A DNA stretch of 64,000 nt from Undaria pinnatifida. Its lineage: Eukaryota; Sar; Phaeophyceae; Laminariales; Alariaceae. Position 1 is the stretch's first letter. Every line of letters begins with the position of its first letter. The stretch is taken from assembly GCA_012845835.1 (NCBI GenBank), contig JABAKD010000011.1, positions 7,068,381 through 7,132,380 of the forward strand. The letters are read 5' to 3'. The notes beneath the pieces are model-generated. The model was not told where the DNA came from and did no database searches. It worked only from the letters and a program-made list of their open reading frames with translations. The translations under genes were made by a program, and so were the position numbers. Of this stretch, positions 1 through 12,000 are shown in pieces.

Positions 1-516
1 CCTCCCTCCCTCCCTCCCTCCCTCCCTCCCTCCCTCCCTCCCTCCCTCCCTCCCTCCCTCCCTCCCTCCCTCCCTCCCTCCCTCCCTCCCTCCCTCCCTC
101 CCTCCCTCCCTCCCTCCCTCCCTCCCTCCCTCCCTCCCTCCCTCCCTCCCTCCCTCCCTCCCTCCCTCCCTCCCTCCCTCCCTCCCTCCCTCCCTCCCTC
201 CCTCCCTCCCTCCCTCCCTCCCTCCCTCCCTCCCTCCCTCCCTCCCTCCCTCCCTCCCTCCTCCCTCCCTCCTCCCTCCCTCTCTCTCTCCCTCCCTCCC
301 CTCCCCTCCGCTCCCTCCCTCCCCTCCCCTCCCCTCCCCTCCGCTCCCTCCCTCCCTCCCTCCCTCCCTCCCTCCCTCCCTCCCTCCCTCCCTCCCTCCC
401 TCCCTCCCTCCCCGCCTCCCTCCCTCCCTCCCCCCCTCTCTCCCTCCCCTCGCCTCCACTCCCCCCCCCTCCCCTCCCCCCCCTCCCTCCATCCCTCTCC
501 CCCCCCTCCTCCCTCC
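1..516 (+). repeat. (CCCT)n pyrimidine tract inside an intron
   Basis: Almost pure C/T on the + strand, mainly CCCT units, with only a handful of G or A interruptions after position 300. It runs up to the 3' splice site of the TIC20-like exon at 531, so the whole visible part of this intron is a polypyrimidine tract. The opposite strand is a GGGA array with G-quadruplex potential. The repeat may extend upstream of the window. Confidence 0.97.
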
Positions 517-531
517 CCAACACGTTTTCAG

Positions 532-1315
532 GTTTATTCGGTTCAACATCCAGCAAGCAATCCTTGTGGATATCCTCACCGTCGTGTTGGGGCTGTTGGG
601 GACCGCTGTTGGAACGCTCGTTCCTGAAGGGGAGCAGTTCCTGACGAATTTCTCGTTCTACTGTCTTGCAGCGGCGGTGGCGTACGCCGTCGGGGAGACA
701 GCCAGGGGAAGGGTTGCGAACCAGGTATATTTCGTGTGTGTGGGAAGGGGAGGTTGTGGTGCCATGGTTTGGTTTGATTTCGTGGTTGGCTGGTTTGGGC
801 TGGTTTCTTTGGTCGATTGGTTGCTTGCTTGATTGGTCGCTAGAGTGCTTGCTTGTGTGGCCAATGGGTTGCGTGGTTGATGGATTGATGGATTGATGGA
901 TTGGTTGGTGGATTGTTTGATGGATTGATTGGTTCTTTGGCGGATTGATCGGTCGATTGGTCGATTGATAGCTTGGTTGCTCGATCCATTGACTGATTTA
1001 TTGATTAGTTGCTGATTGATTGCTCGATTGACTGCTCGATTTCGGGCTTGCTTGACTGGCTGATTGCTTGTTTGCTTGGTGTTTTTGCGAGGTTGATTGA
1101 TCGCTCGATTGATGGTATGATCCTCCCCACGTTAACCCTGTGTGTGCTCCACCTTATTTTCCACTCCTTACCAAACCCCTCTCTCACCGCCCCCCCCCTC
1201 CCATCCTCCGCCCCCCCCCGCCCTCCCCCCTCCTGTGTCCCGTGTGCTGCGTACCCCTGGGGGGCAGATTCCGCTCATTTCGGCGGCGGCAGAGATTCAG
1301 TTAGGCCCTTCTTGA
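532..1315 (+). CDS. TIC20: Tic20-like plastid protein import component, last two exons (5' partial)
   Basis: Exons 532-724 and 1268-1315 (TGA at 1313). The first follows an acceptor TTTTCAG and ends at CAG|GTATAT; the second follows GGGGCAG. Both sides of this intron are phase 0; the upstream intron is phase 2. The 80 codons give RFNIQQAILVDIL, a hydrophobic helix, a spacer, a second helix around FYCLAAAVAYAVGE, then RGRVANQ joined to IPLISAAAEIQ. This order (RFN..QAI.LDI, two helices, G.....IP.IS.A) matches the C-terminal half of the Tic20/Ycf60 family, four-helix proteins of the inner plastid envelope import channel. That the protein acts there is inferred from the family. Upstream exons, including the transit peptide and first two helices, lie outside the window or beyond the CCCT tract. 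Confidence 0.78.
799..1110 (+). repeat. Degenerate (GATT/GGTT)n repeat
   Basis: Imperfect tetranucleotide-like runs of GATTGATT, GGTTGATT and TGCTTGC fill the intron between the two TIC20-like exons. Open frames here on both strands only translate the repeat. Confidence 0.85.
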
Positions 1316-1379
1316 CCTTAACCCGTTGAGAGCTACGCTCTCGTTTTTCGGGAAAAAACTACTTGAAAATAGTGTGGGG

Positions 1380-1925
1380 TCATATTTTTTAGGCAGGAAA
1401 AGGGTTTATGTTTGGTGGAAAAAGAGGCCTTAACCCCTTCCCAAGTCCCATGAGAATCCATGAGAAGCCTAATTCCAAGTGTTTTGTCGGGGTTCTTGAA
1501 CGATCCTAGTCTAATTCCAAGTGTTTTTTCAGGGTTATTTACCCTTTTCCAAATCCTGAAGGTAACCTACTATGCTGAGTGCTTTTCAGGGCTAAGACTC
1601 CAGGTGTTTTGTCAGGGTTAATAGCCCTTTTCCGAGTCCTAAAGGTTTCGTCGTCTGATGATGAATATGTTGTCAGGGATGTTAACCCTTTTCCATTTCC
1701 CCAGAATTTTTCTGGTCTGATTCCGAGTGTTTTGTCCCCATATCGGGAGTGCAGTGCTAAAAGGTAAAAATCCTTCTCCAACTCCTGAAGGTATCCTAGT
1801 CTAATTCCGAGTGTTTTTTTCAGGGTTTATACCGGTGACCCTTTTCCGTCTCCTATAGAATTTTCCTGGTCTGATTCCAAGTGTTTTGTCCCCGTGTCCT
1901 GAGAGTGCAGTGCTAAAAGGGTTTT
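1380..1925 (+). repeat. Degenerate tandem repeat of about 100 bp units
   Basis: Several diverged copies of a unit with the words CTAATTCCAAGTGTTTTGTC, CAGGGTTA and CCCTTTTCC, then CGGGAGTGCAGTGCTAA. A related single copy lies in a COG6 intron at 16757-16850. It starts just downstream of the TIC20-like stop, so its first part may be transcribed as 3' UTR. Confidence 0.75.
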
Positions 1926-2039
1926 GTAACCTTGATCTTGCGGAAGAAAGTCGACGCCTGACCAAGAGTCGACGCCTGACCAAAAATCGCGATGTGGGAG
2001 AGTGCTTGACAAGGGGTCTCCTGCGTAAATATCGTGGCG

Positions 2040-3330
2040 TGGCTTAGGAGCGAGGGGGGGGGGTGGCTGGGGTACTCTTATCATGCATGGCCGTAGTCTT
2101 GACACCATAAACCCTCGCATCCATACAATATCGGGACGGAGCACCTAGGGTTTGCGGGGGGGGAGGGGGGGGGTACTACGGAAATGGAAAGGAGCGGGGG
2201 GGGGGTGGCTGGGGTACTCTTATCATGCAAGGCCGTAGTCTTAACACCATAGACCCTCGCATCCATACAACACCGGGACGGAGCACCTTAAGTTTCACCG
2301 GCCGGAGCACCTTGGGTTTGGGGAGGGGAGGGGGGGGGGGATCTACTACGGAAACGGAAAGGGCGGGGGGGAAACAGTCTACAACAACGAAAGTGACGTC
2401 CTGAATATGAAAAGGGGGGGGGGGAATACGGTCTCGTACGTAAACGGTGCTACGGAGGAAGGGGGGGGGTCTACTCCGATAATGGCGTGGCAGGCCAGGG
2501 GTAGGGAGGGGGGGAGTACGGTCCGCTATGAAAAAGGCTTGCCGGATGGTGGGGGCGGGGGGGGGGTCGAGAGGAAACGGTCTCCTACGAAAATGGCGCT
2601 ACGGAGGAGAGGGGCGGGGGGGCGATCTGCGACGGCAACAGCGTGACAGAGTCCAGGGGCAAGGGGGGGGGGGGCGGTTTGCTATGAAAATGGCATCCCG
2701 GATGGGGGGGGGGGGAGAAACGGTCTCCTGCGACAATTGCGATACGGAGGGATGGGGAGGGCGGGGAGGGTGGAATCTGGGAGAATACAGTCTTCTACTA
2801 GATAACATGCTGAAGTGGCCGGGGGCGGAGGGGAGGAAACGTCGGCGATAATGGCATGATGGAGGGGGGGGGGGGGGCTTGTCCTACGAAAGTTGCGTCA
2901 TGGTTGCTGAGGGGGCCACGGAGGGGGTCAGTAAACCAAATGACACGCCGTGGCGCTACCCCATTGGAAACCCAAATGGGCCCATGACAGCTGCGTGTAC
3001 CCCCCATGACAGCACGTGCTATGGGTGCTGTGACGGTGCGGTATCTGGTGGCTGGGGGGGGGGGGGGGGGGGGGTGCCTTATGTACCGTGTGACGATGCG
3101 GTATATTGTGGGAGGGCGGGGGGGGGGGGGGGGGGGGGGGGGGAGTTGCCGTGTCATGCTTTGCCCCTCATGACAGCATGTGGTGTATGTGCTTTATGAC
3201 GGTACGGTTTTCTCGTCGGAGGGGAAAGGGGGGAGCGGGGCAGTATGAGATGGGGGAGCGGGGGAGGAGTGAGTGCGGGGAGGGGGGGGGGGGGGGGGGG
3301 GGGGGATTGGAGTGGCCGTGTCATTTTTCG
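2040..3330 (+). repeat. G-tract minisatellite
   Basis: Runs of 8-20 G alternate with short spacers of the type TACGGTCTCCTACGAAAATGG and GCTACGGA (unit roughly 60-90 bp, strongly diverged). All G runs are on the + strand. The 80-120 codon frames here are translations of the array. Confidence 0.85.
2079..2290 (+). repeat. Dispersed repeat family A, two tandem copies
   Basis: Two copies about 135 bp apart of a block running from ATGCATGGCCGTAGTC through GACCCTCGCATCCATAC to GGGACGGAGCAC. Longer copies are at 9295-9500 (opposite strand) and 13250-13430, and a short piece at 15118-15145 (opposite strand). No coding potential; no target site duplication seen. Confidence 0.75.
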
Positions 3331-4140
3331 GTTGTTTCCGGTTTGTTTGTTTCGGTGGGACGCCTCATGTATCCCTTTGCCCCTTTTTCGAGCGCTAGTT
3401 TTGTTTTTTTAGACTATGCCGAGATTTTTTCACTCGCGTTGTTAAATGGGGGCTAAGACCAAACGTTATCGTACCACTTTGTTGCTCGTTCATAATCTTA
3501 TCAGCAACATAGTGCCAAAGAAAATGGGTGTACCCCTGGTATGGAGACTAAAGTTGGCCCACTATGTTCCCAAGATTGGAAAATCCAACAAAATGAGGTG
3601 TCTCGCCACTATCTGACCCCTGAGATAGTGCCAGCCACAATACGCCATTTTCTTGTTGCCTCTTTTTATTGTTCCGCAAATATATACGATAACATATGCC
3701 TGGCACTATATACGTGAACGATACGTATAATATGTACGTATGACGTACACCGGGTACCGTATACGATAACGATACGTACCATATTTTGAATACATACGAG
3801 TACTATGTTGTTTTGGCCATAGGCGCTGCTGTTGCACTGCCTTGATCTTTGGTTGGCGAAATAAATGTCGGGAAGAAAAAAGAGCAACAAAGTGGTACGA
3901 TAACGTGTGGCCTAAGGGCGTGCGAATTACTGCTATGGAGGAGCAGGGTTGGAGGGGAGGAGAGGGGACAGGCGGAGGGGGGGAGGGTGATGGATGGAGG
4001 GGGGGGGGGGGGCGGGGGGTTGCCGTGTCATTTTTGGTTGTTTCTAGTTGGGTACTTGTGGTGGGACGCCTAATATACCCTCGAACCCCCTTTCAAGCGC
4101 TACTTGAGTTTATTAGACTGCCGAGATTTTCACGAAAATT
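3308..4140 (+). repeat. Direct duplication flanking a MITE-like element
   Basis: 3308-3440 and 4012-4140 are diverged copies of the same 130 bp sequence (GTGTCATTTTTCGGTTGTTT, then GGTGGGACGCCT, then GACT(AT)GCCGAGATTTT). The 457 bp TIR element at 3456-3912 sits between them. Confidence 0.75.
3456..3912. mobile_element. TIR element with TA target duplication (MITE-like)
   Basis: The left end AGACCAAACGTTATCGTACC continues through ACTTTGTTGCTC. The right end is its inverted copy (GAGCAACAAAGTGGTACGAT, then AACGTGTGGCC). Terminal repeats are about 32 bp with a few mismatches, flanked by TA at 3454-3455 and 3913-3914. At 457 bp with no transposase frame it looks like a non-autonomous element. 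The TA duplication suggests mobilisation by a Tc1/mariner-type transposase (inference). Confidence 0.7.
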
Positions 4141-4339
4141 ATGGGATTGGGGAAAGGGCTTGACTGCTTTGGAGGAGGATTGGAGGGAGGGAGAGGGAAG
4201 TGGGGGGGGGAAGGGGGAGCGGGGCGGTGATGATGGAGGAGGGGGGGTGATAGAGAAGGGGGAAGAAGGGAGGAGGGGGGGGGGGGGACAGGCTTGTATA
4301 AAAACAAAACGGTCTGTGATCGATTTGTGGTAACACCGA

Positions 4340-4870
4340 CCGCGAGTATACCGGCGGAAGACCGCCGCATATATATGTAACTCCTTGCGGCGGAGACGTG
4401 TCCTTGTGCCAGGTGTATATGGTACACCGTGCGGTATGGTGCGGTGTACGGTACGGCACATGCTCCCCTACGGTACACGGTACGGTTTACAATGCGGTGT
4501 ACGGTTCGGTACGGTACTGTATGCGGTACGTTTTATGCTACTCCACCATTCACGGTACGGTACACAGTGCGGTATATGCTACTCTACAGCACATGTCATT
4601 TTGTACGGTACGGTGTACGGTACGGTATGCAATCGTGAGTGTGCGGGCGGAAGACTGTCGCATATATGTAACTCCTTGCGGCGGAGGCGTTCTGGTGTAC
4701 CAGGTGTATATGGTACACGATACGGCATGGTACGGTATACGATACGGTATATGCTACTCTACGGTACACGGTACGGTATATGCTACTCTACCGTATATGA
4801 TATACGACACGGTATGCGGTACGTTATCCGGTGCGGTATAATACGCCTCCTTGCAGCGAAGGCACTTCGT
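4340..4870 (+). repeat. GGTAC-rich repeat with 296 bp tandem duplication
   Basis: A leading block (GCGGAAGACCGCCGCATATA, CTCCTTGCGGCGGAG, CCAGGTGTATATGGTACAC) occurs at about 4350 and again at about 4646. Each is followed by a field of degenerate, self-complementary words such as ACGGTACGGTATAC. A third, partial start appears near 4850. Confidence 0.8.
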
Positions 4871-4960
4871 GTATGGTACAAGTGATGGCAATGCTGTACG
4901 TTTCGGTACGAAACTGTATTGGGTACCTTATGTTACGGTATACAATTCGGTAGTCTACAT

Positions 4961-7900
4961 GTTGTGTTGGGTGGGTTCTCATTGACAACGACAAGAGGGA
5001 AGGCGACTTACGTGCGCCGGTGACATGTGCGGCGCGCGGCTGTACTTCGCCCCCACCCGCTCCCCCCCTTCAGCCTCAGCGAGCGGAAGAGGTGCCTGAC
5101 TTGTGCATGTCCTAAGATTGGCATGTAACTCGGTGGTCAAATTAACCAGCCCCTTTAAAACCCCACCCACGCTTTGGAGGGAAAACTACTTGGAATTAGT
5201 GTGGACTCGTTTTTCCGGTAGTGCCATTTTTGTGGGACGCTTGCTCTCAGGGGGGAAACGGGGGGGGCGTGACTTCAGTAAGACCAGCCAGGAGGGCCAT
5301 TGGATCACGTAACCATGGCGCTGATGTACTCGTAAATCGTAGTACGATACTTCTAGCAATACGGCGGTGCCTATAGCTTGCCCGCGCGTTTCGCGCAAGG
5401 AAGAATACGGCAGTGTTCTGCTTGTTTGTCGCTTTCCAGCGGAATTCAGCGCTGTCCAAGACGAAGGACAACAGCAGCAAGGGGCCCCCACGCACCCACC
5501 TCCGCACAGTACGTAGTGTGGTGCGGGGGGGGGGGTTGTTTTGTTTCGTTTGTTTTGTTTTTTGTTTTGTTTCGTTTTATTTCCATTTCATATAATGTTT
5601 TTTTGTTTTGTTTGGTTCAGTTTTGTTTTAATTCATTTGTATTTGTATAATTCGTTTCGTTTGTTTCACGTTTTTTTTTTTGTTCTTTCTGTGTCGAAAT
5701 TTGCTTCGTTTTCTGTTGTATTTAGAGAGGCAGCACAAGTTTTTCTCTTCGGCTTGGATTATTAGATACAAGGTATGCCGTAATATGTTTTCTTGGGCAC
5801 GACCCCCCCTCCCCCCTCCTCCACCCCCTCCCCCCCCTCCCCCCCCTCCCGCCACGCCCAGCGCGCTGGTGTCTTAACCTATTACGTTGAACTGCACCCG
5901 CTTTGGGGGGGGCGGAAATGTTGTCGTACGCGATAAAAGTATGCAGTTCGTATAATACGAGGGTTCATTTTTCTACGAAGAACCATATTATGGTACGTAT
6001 TATATTATATGACACTACGTAACTCGTAACTAAATTGGTTTAATTAACCGCGGTCTTTTCAGCAGTAGAAGGGTTTAATTGGCATGTTATTAGTGACTAA
6101 CCAAACGGTTTAAACGCGTTTTTTGCGCAATTGTTACGACATGCTTTGAATGTAGGCTTGGAACGAGGCGAGGTAGGCATACACATATATATATATATTG
6201 ACATCAATTGCACTGCTGTAGGAAACAGCTCGATCGTCGGAGGTAGGGCCGGCGGCGGCGGCGGCGGGGGGCGGGGGTGTACTCGTTGCATGGGGGCGGG
6301 GCGGGGGGTGGCGAGTGTCTCCGACGGTGGTGTGGTGTCCGGCCATCGAGGGGCCAACACGGCCTCAACACGTTTATTTATTTTCATCTCAATCGTGGTC
6401 TGGTCTCCCGCGTTACATCGTGCGGCACCGCTGTAGTGCGAACCCCGAATTTACCGCGAACAGTGAAAATCGGTTGTCCCGACTTTGGCCTACGGAGAGT
6501 ACCGCACTACTATTAGTATCATCCCGGGATTTTTCGGGGTCCCGCTTTAGTGCGGTTGTGTCGCCTTGTACACCCTCGAGACAGTTTGGGGAGCCACTTT
6601 AGTGAGTGCGGGTGCTGGCGTCTGGCAAGGCACCGCGCCGATGAGGCAGGACCCCGACTGCGTTCGGTAAGCACGGTATAATAGCACCACACAGCACAAC
6701 ACGGCACGACAGAGCACACGGACAAACGGATGTGCCTGCTCAGCGAAGCCCACACACGCTGCTCCCCCGAGATATTACACAAATCCTCCGTCGCGGAGCC
6801 CTACCGGCTAGATATTTGTTTTTTGGCGCTGAAAAAGTAGACCCCTCCCCGCCCCCTCCCCTTCCATCGCTCGACTACTCAGCATTACCACTCACTCTGT
6901 TGGGCAGTAGCTCTTTTTCACGCGTGCTACGACAGAGGTAGCTCTTTTCGTGTGAAACGCTTTCCGAAAAATGACGAGGATCTGGAGTCATCTACGGTGT
7001 AGCTCCCCCGACATTTCTTGAACGAAAATCGCCGGTTTTGAAACCAGCTCCCGGCCGTACCTCCTGAAATACGGTGTCCCTTGCCACCCCGACGTCATTA
7101 TTCGGTAATGATTTGCAAACAAGGAAAAATGCAAAGAAGAGACGTTTTTTTTAAAAGAGCTGCCTTCTTTGTGTCGAGCAGCCATGAAACGTTCGTTATC
7201 AAAAGAAAATCGCTGTTTCTTAGGGGGGGGCTACCGTAGAATCAGGGCCTCCTTAACCCAAAACCGTCGGAAATCGGTAATAATTTTTTGCACGATTCTC
7301 GTCGCGTACCTACAGGGGCCTTGGGGTGTTTTTTTTTTTCTTGTATCCGGTAGCAGTTATACTTTTCGCCGAAGCAGTTTTTGGGAAAGGTCTTAAAGCT
7401 CCCAAAACGAGGGGTAGTATTAAGAAAAAAAATGGCGTACCTCTATTATCGTAGCACGCGTCCTTTACCGGGTGGTGCATGCCGGATCTGATAGATATCA
7501 AGTCTTTCTGGCCGAGGACCACACAGCAAGAAAAGCGTTTCTGTCCATTTTCACAAGTAGGACAGGATCAGATCCCTACATAAATGCCCTATTCATGATC
7601 CGTAGGGTGGACAGATCCCTGGCATTCCTCTGTTTACTGAGGCTTCTGTCGCTCCTCAGCACAACTTCCAGCATAACTACAATCTTACAATCTCCCCCCT
7701 CTTTTTCTGGTCAAAACATGCCAGGAGAAGGCAAAATTTAGGGCGCGCCGTCAGTTATACGTACCTTTAGGGGCTTCGGCGCTAAATATATTCCGTCGAG
7801 ACGGCCGCCCGTCACAGGGCTAACCTCCCGTGTCCTGGCTTCCTTGCCTCTGGCCGAGCGAGCGAATATTTTCCCGCCAGGCAGATTTTTTCGATACTCA

Positions 7901-8560
7901 CTACACAACCTAGACCACACAATGAAGAGTAACCGGCCCCCTCCTCCTCCTCCTCAGCTTCAACCAGACGGTCTCAATACTGCAAAAACGGCCAGAACAA
8001 CTGAAACGAAACGGATCAAAACGAAATGAATCGAAACGAAACGAAACGAAAAAAACAAAACCATCCCAAACGAAACGAAATGCAACAAAGGGAAACGAAA
8101 CCATCCCCAACGAATTAAAACCGTCGAAATGGACCAACCGGAACACACGGCGGCCAACTAGCGCCTTAGCCTTGGGGGGTCAACGACTTGATTTCAGAGC
8201 AGCCTAGGACGCATTTTACAGTACATGTACTAGGTGCGAGGGCACATGAGAAAGCCGCCGCTGCTTCCCTTCCCCGGCAATCAATGAAACAGCCTTCACT
8301 CCTCCCGCCCTGTTGTCCATTCACCTTGTTGGTCATACGACACAAGTAAAATGTTAACATTGGGTAACGCTATATATCCAACACGACCCGGTCGTCCCTC
8401 AAAATTACGCGGCTTCCCTTCTCCAGCTAGCAATGAAAACCATTTACCCGCCCCACCCTTCAGACCTCCCCCCCCCCACCTCCCCCCTCGGCCCCCCTCC
8501 CCCGCCCGTCGCCCCCTCCCCTCCCCCAGAGCCAAATATGACGGTGGTGGAGTTGGGCGG
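4961..8560. other. Intergenic stretch without a recognised gene
   Basis: No conserved protein seen. Two short segments look exon-like on the + strand: 5440-5508 (after TTTCCAG, before GTACGTAG; 23 codons beginning RNSALSKTKD) and 5726-5772 (after GTATTTAG, before GTATGCCG; RGSTSFSLRLGLLDT). Their phases are compatible, but no further exon or homology was found, so this is a weak candidate only. The stretch also holds GTTTT/TTCGT repeats (5530-5680), a C-rich run (5806-5855), GGC repeats (6240-6310) and GAAAC repeats (8000-8100). Confidence 0.4.
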
Positions 8561-9085
8561 GGCGGTCAGTTGGTGGGAAAATCGGTCGGTCGGTAAATCG
8601 CCCCACCAGTCGGTCGGTCGGTCGGTCGGTCGGTCGGTCCGTCGGTCCGTCGGTCGATCTTTCGGTCAGTTGGACGGTCGGTCAATCGGTCCGCCAATCC
8701 AGCCATTGATCTATTTTGGTCGGTCGACGGATCGGTCGGTTGGTCGGTCTATCTGCCGACCAGCCTGAAGATCGATCAATCAGCCAATCGGCCCGCCAAT
8801 CAAGCGGCCGACCGATTTTGGTCGGTCGACGGGTAGGTCGACGAATCCATCCACCGATTCGTTGATCGGTCGGTTCGTTGGTTTTTCGGTCGTTCGGTCG
8901 GTCAGTCGCTCGGTCGGTCGGTCGGTTGGTCAATCGGTCTGCCAACCAGCCCATTGGTCGATCGATCCGCCAATCCGCGTGGGTCGGCAAAATCGTTCGG
9001 TCGATGGACCAACCGATCAATCCGCCAATTCAACGGTTGTCCAATCGGCCGGTTGGTCGATCAGTGGCCGAAGCGGTCGATCAAC
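8560..9085 (+). repeat. Degenerate (GGTC)n cloud downstream of COG6
   Basis: GGTCGGTCGGTC runs interspersed with GATCGATC, CCAATC and CGACCGAT words. It starts 8 bp past the COG6 stop codon on the minus strand, so it would form the COG6 3' UTR or flank. Confidence 0.9.
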
Positions 9086-9092
9086 CCGTCGG

Positions 9093-12000
9093 TCAGTCGC
9101 AGTCCAGCAGCATCCGCACCTTATCCGGAACAAAGGGAGAAAGAGCAATTGGCGAAGAACGGAGGCCGCCGGGGAGGGGGGAAGAAGGGGGGGGGGGTTA
9201 AGCGGAGGGGGGTAGGAGGCGGGAAGGGTCTAATACTGTAACTACACAACGGTTAAATTGACAGCGGCGGAGTTTTGCACCCCCCCTCTACCCTTCATGT
9301 AGGATACAGCTCACCCTCCATGCGACTCGCCGAACACCGCACGGCGCTTCGCGCTTGGTCCAAGCCTGCCTGGTCGGTGAAAACCCGACATGCTCCGTCC
9401 CGGCAATGTGGGGATGCGAGGGTCTAATAGCTACTATTAGCTACTAATAGCTACTACACCACATGCTCATACCACTACGGCCATGCATGAATATCGAGTG
9501 CACCCCCCCCCGCTCAAACAAAACACACACAAAACCATGCGCACAAACACCAAAAACGCACAAACAAAACACACAGCCACAAAACTGCTCCGGCGTCTAC
9601 ATCAAAAACGATCGATCGTCGTAGCCGCTGTCCCCCTTCCACACCAACCCCGTGAATCGCCTCGCCCGCACCCCTTCCCTTCCCCACACCCCCCTCCACC
9701 CCTGCTCCACCCTTCCCCTCCATCTCTCACCCCTCCCCCCACCCAAAAACGTAAGCACACTAACACACAAACCTGCTCCGGCGTGTGCAGCAAGAACGAC
9801 TTATCCGCGTAGCCACTGTTTCCCCTCGAAACCAGTCCGTGCACTGTCTCGTGGGCCTCTGCGACGAGGAGGGCGGTGCTGCGCCTCGCATCGGCGCGCG
9901 TCCCGGGCCTTCTGAGGCGCTCGAAGTCGGGCATGACCAGGGTGAACAAGGAGGAGTAGAACGCCCGCAAGGCTAGGGAGAGGGGCCGTTCCTCCAGTCC
10001 GGACTGTTTTGGGTTTGGGATTTTTTGTTGTTGTGGTTTGTGTATTTTGCGTGTTTTTGTTTTTTGTGTGGGTTTTTGTTATTTGGTGGGTTTGTTGTTA
10101 TGTTTTCGTATTTTTTGCATTATTTTTTGTGTATGTAAAAGGGGTTTTTGTATGGCGGGGAAGAGGGAAAAGGAAGAGGGAGGGGAGAGGGGGAGAGAGG
10201 AGGGGGTGGGGGAAGGCGAAGGGGGTAGCAAGGATATGCTTGATACTCGAACGATCACGGAGGCGCGGCTCGCAAGCTATTCGTTAATCGCTACTCTCTA
10301 GTTGCTAATGTCGAAAACAATATTCGCTAATCGCTCGAGGTAGACGGTAATTGGTGACTGGTAGTTTGCTAATCGCTAATCGCTAATCGCCAAGCAGTAG
10401 TCACAAATAACTAAGCGTGCATCGTTAATCTCTCACCATTAGTCGCTAATCGCTAACCCCTCACCTCTCTAGTCGCTAGCCTCTAACTTCTAACCGGCAG
10501 TCGCTAGCCGGTAACAACACAACCACCAACCGTCGGTCGCGAACTGGTCACCGCTAATCAGTAACCTGCAACTGTTAATCGCTAACCGCCAACTGCTAAC
10601 TGCTAACTGCTAACCGCAACTGCTAACCGCTAACCGCGAACTGCTAACCACTAACCGCAAACATCCAAACCGCTAACCCTTAGTCCGTACTCACCAAATG
10701 GCTGACGGCGCCTTCCTCCGACTCCGCGGCGCTAGCAGCCCGCACCGCTCGCGTCAGGCCGCACCTCTCAAGCACCTAACATTGCCGCACACACGCACAT
10801 TTACACCCCAAACCAAACGAAAAAGCTAATTGAAAAAAAACAAGAAAACGGCGCCAGCATCGCACGTATTACGTCCCCTCCTTTGCAAAGAAAAACCAAT
10901 AAAAAAAACACGAGAAAACGATGCCAATATCATACATACACATATTGCGTCCCTCTTGTGAAAAAAAAAGAAGCAATTAATTACTATCAATAGCTTTCTC
11001 TTCGGGATGTTGGTTGGCGCGGAATCCCGGATGGCGTCGCAAGCTCAAAAGGGGGGAGGAAACCTTTGGGAAACTGAAATAACAAAAAAGAAAAAAAAAG
11101 CCGCCGTTCAGCAAGAACTCCGGCGAGTAACACCGACCAACCTCCCTACTTCAATTATAAAAAGTATGCTGTACAAGATACCTGGTAAGTGATAATGTGG
11201 ACGCCATTATAAAAAAACAATTACGTGGCATTTGTATACGGTAGTAATAAAATTCGCACCATTTTTTGGTACAATAAACCACGTACTCTTTTTGCTTGTA
11301 CAACTGGTAGATTTTACAACGGGCATGCTAAAACCCATACGGTCAACTAGCTAGCAGCAGCGTTTAGTATACCCTCCTACTAGCATAATCCCTACAGCTA
11401 AACTAAGCAAACAAGCAAGGCCCACTTGCTTTTGCTTATGCTTACAATACGCAAGCCAAAAAGCACACTTAAACCACACGTTCTTTTCAGTTACTTACCA
11501 ACACTATTTACAACGCCACCAATGTCAACATCACCATCGCGACCACCAACACCAATGCCAACACCAACACCAACACCACACCCACCACCAACACCAACCC
11601 CCCCACTGTATACCTACTGTATATCTACTGTATACCTACTGTATACCTACTGTACGCCATGGGATGCTTAATCGGGCTGCACTTTCACATTGTTCAGGGC
11701 TCTCCACGGGTCATGGTTCGGCCCACGGGTCGGACGGGAACCGTTTCAAACTCTCCCGCGGGTCGGGTCGGGTGGGGTCGGGTCGGGTCGGGTCGGGTCC
11801 GGTCACGAGGTAATTCGAAATCTCACGGGTCGGAACGGGTCGGGTCGCGAGGTCTTCAAAAGTCGCACGGGTCGGGCCGGATCACCCTGACCCGTCCGAC
11901 ACGATCCGCGAGAGCCGACGCGACCCGTGGAAACCCATGATATTATTTTCAAACAACCAGGTTTCGGGCGAAAGAGGTATAGAGCTCTTGAAGCGAGAAC

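Noticed and set aside
4385..4885. 166- and 147-codon frames over the GGTAC repeat
   Set aside because: Tyr/Arg/Gly-rich translations of TACGGTATACGG repeats, open in several frames at once.
7738..7920. Minus-strand reading SPVTGGRLDGIYLAPKPLK before a GTACGTAT donor
   Set aside because: Looks mildly exon-like but there is no convincing acceptor, start codon or partner exon, and no family recognised.
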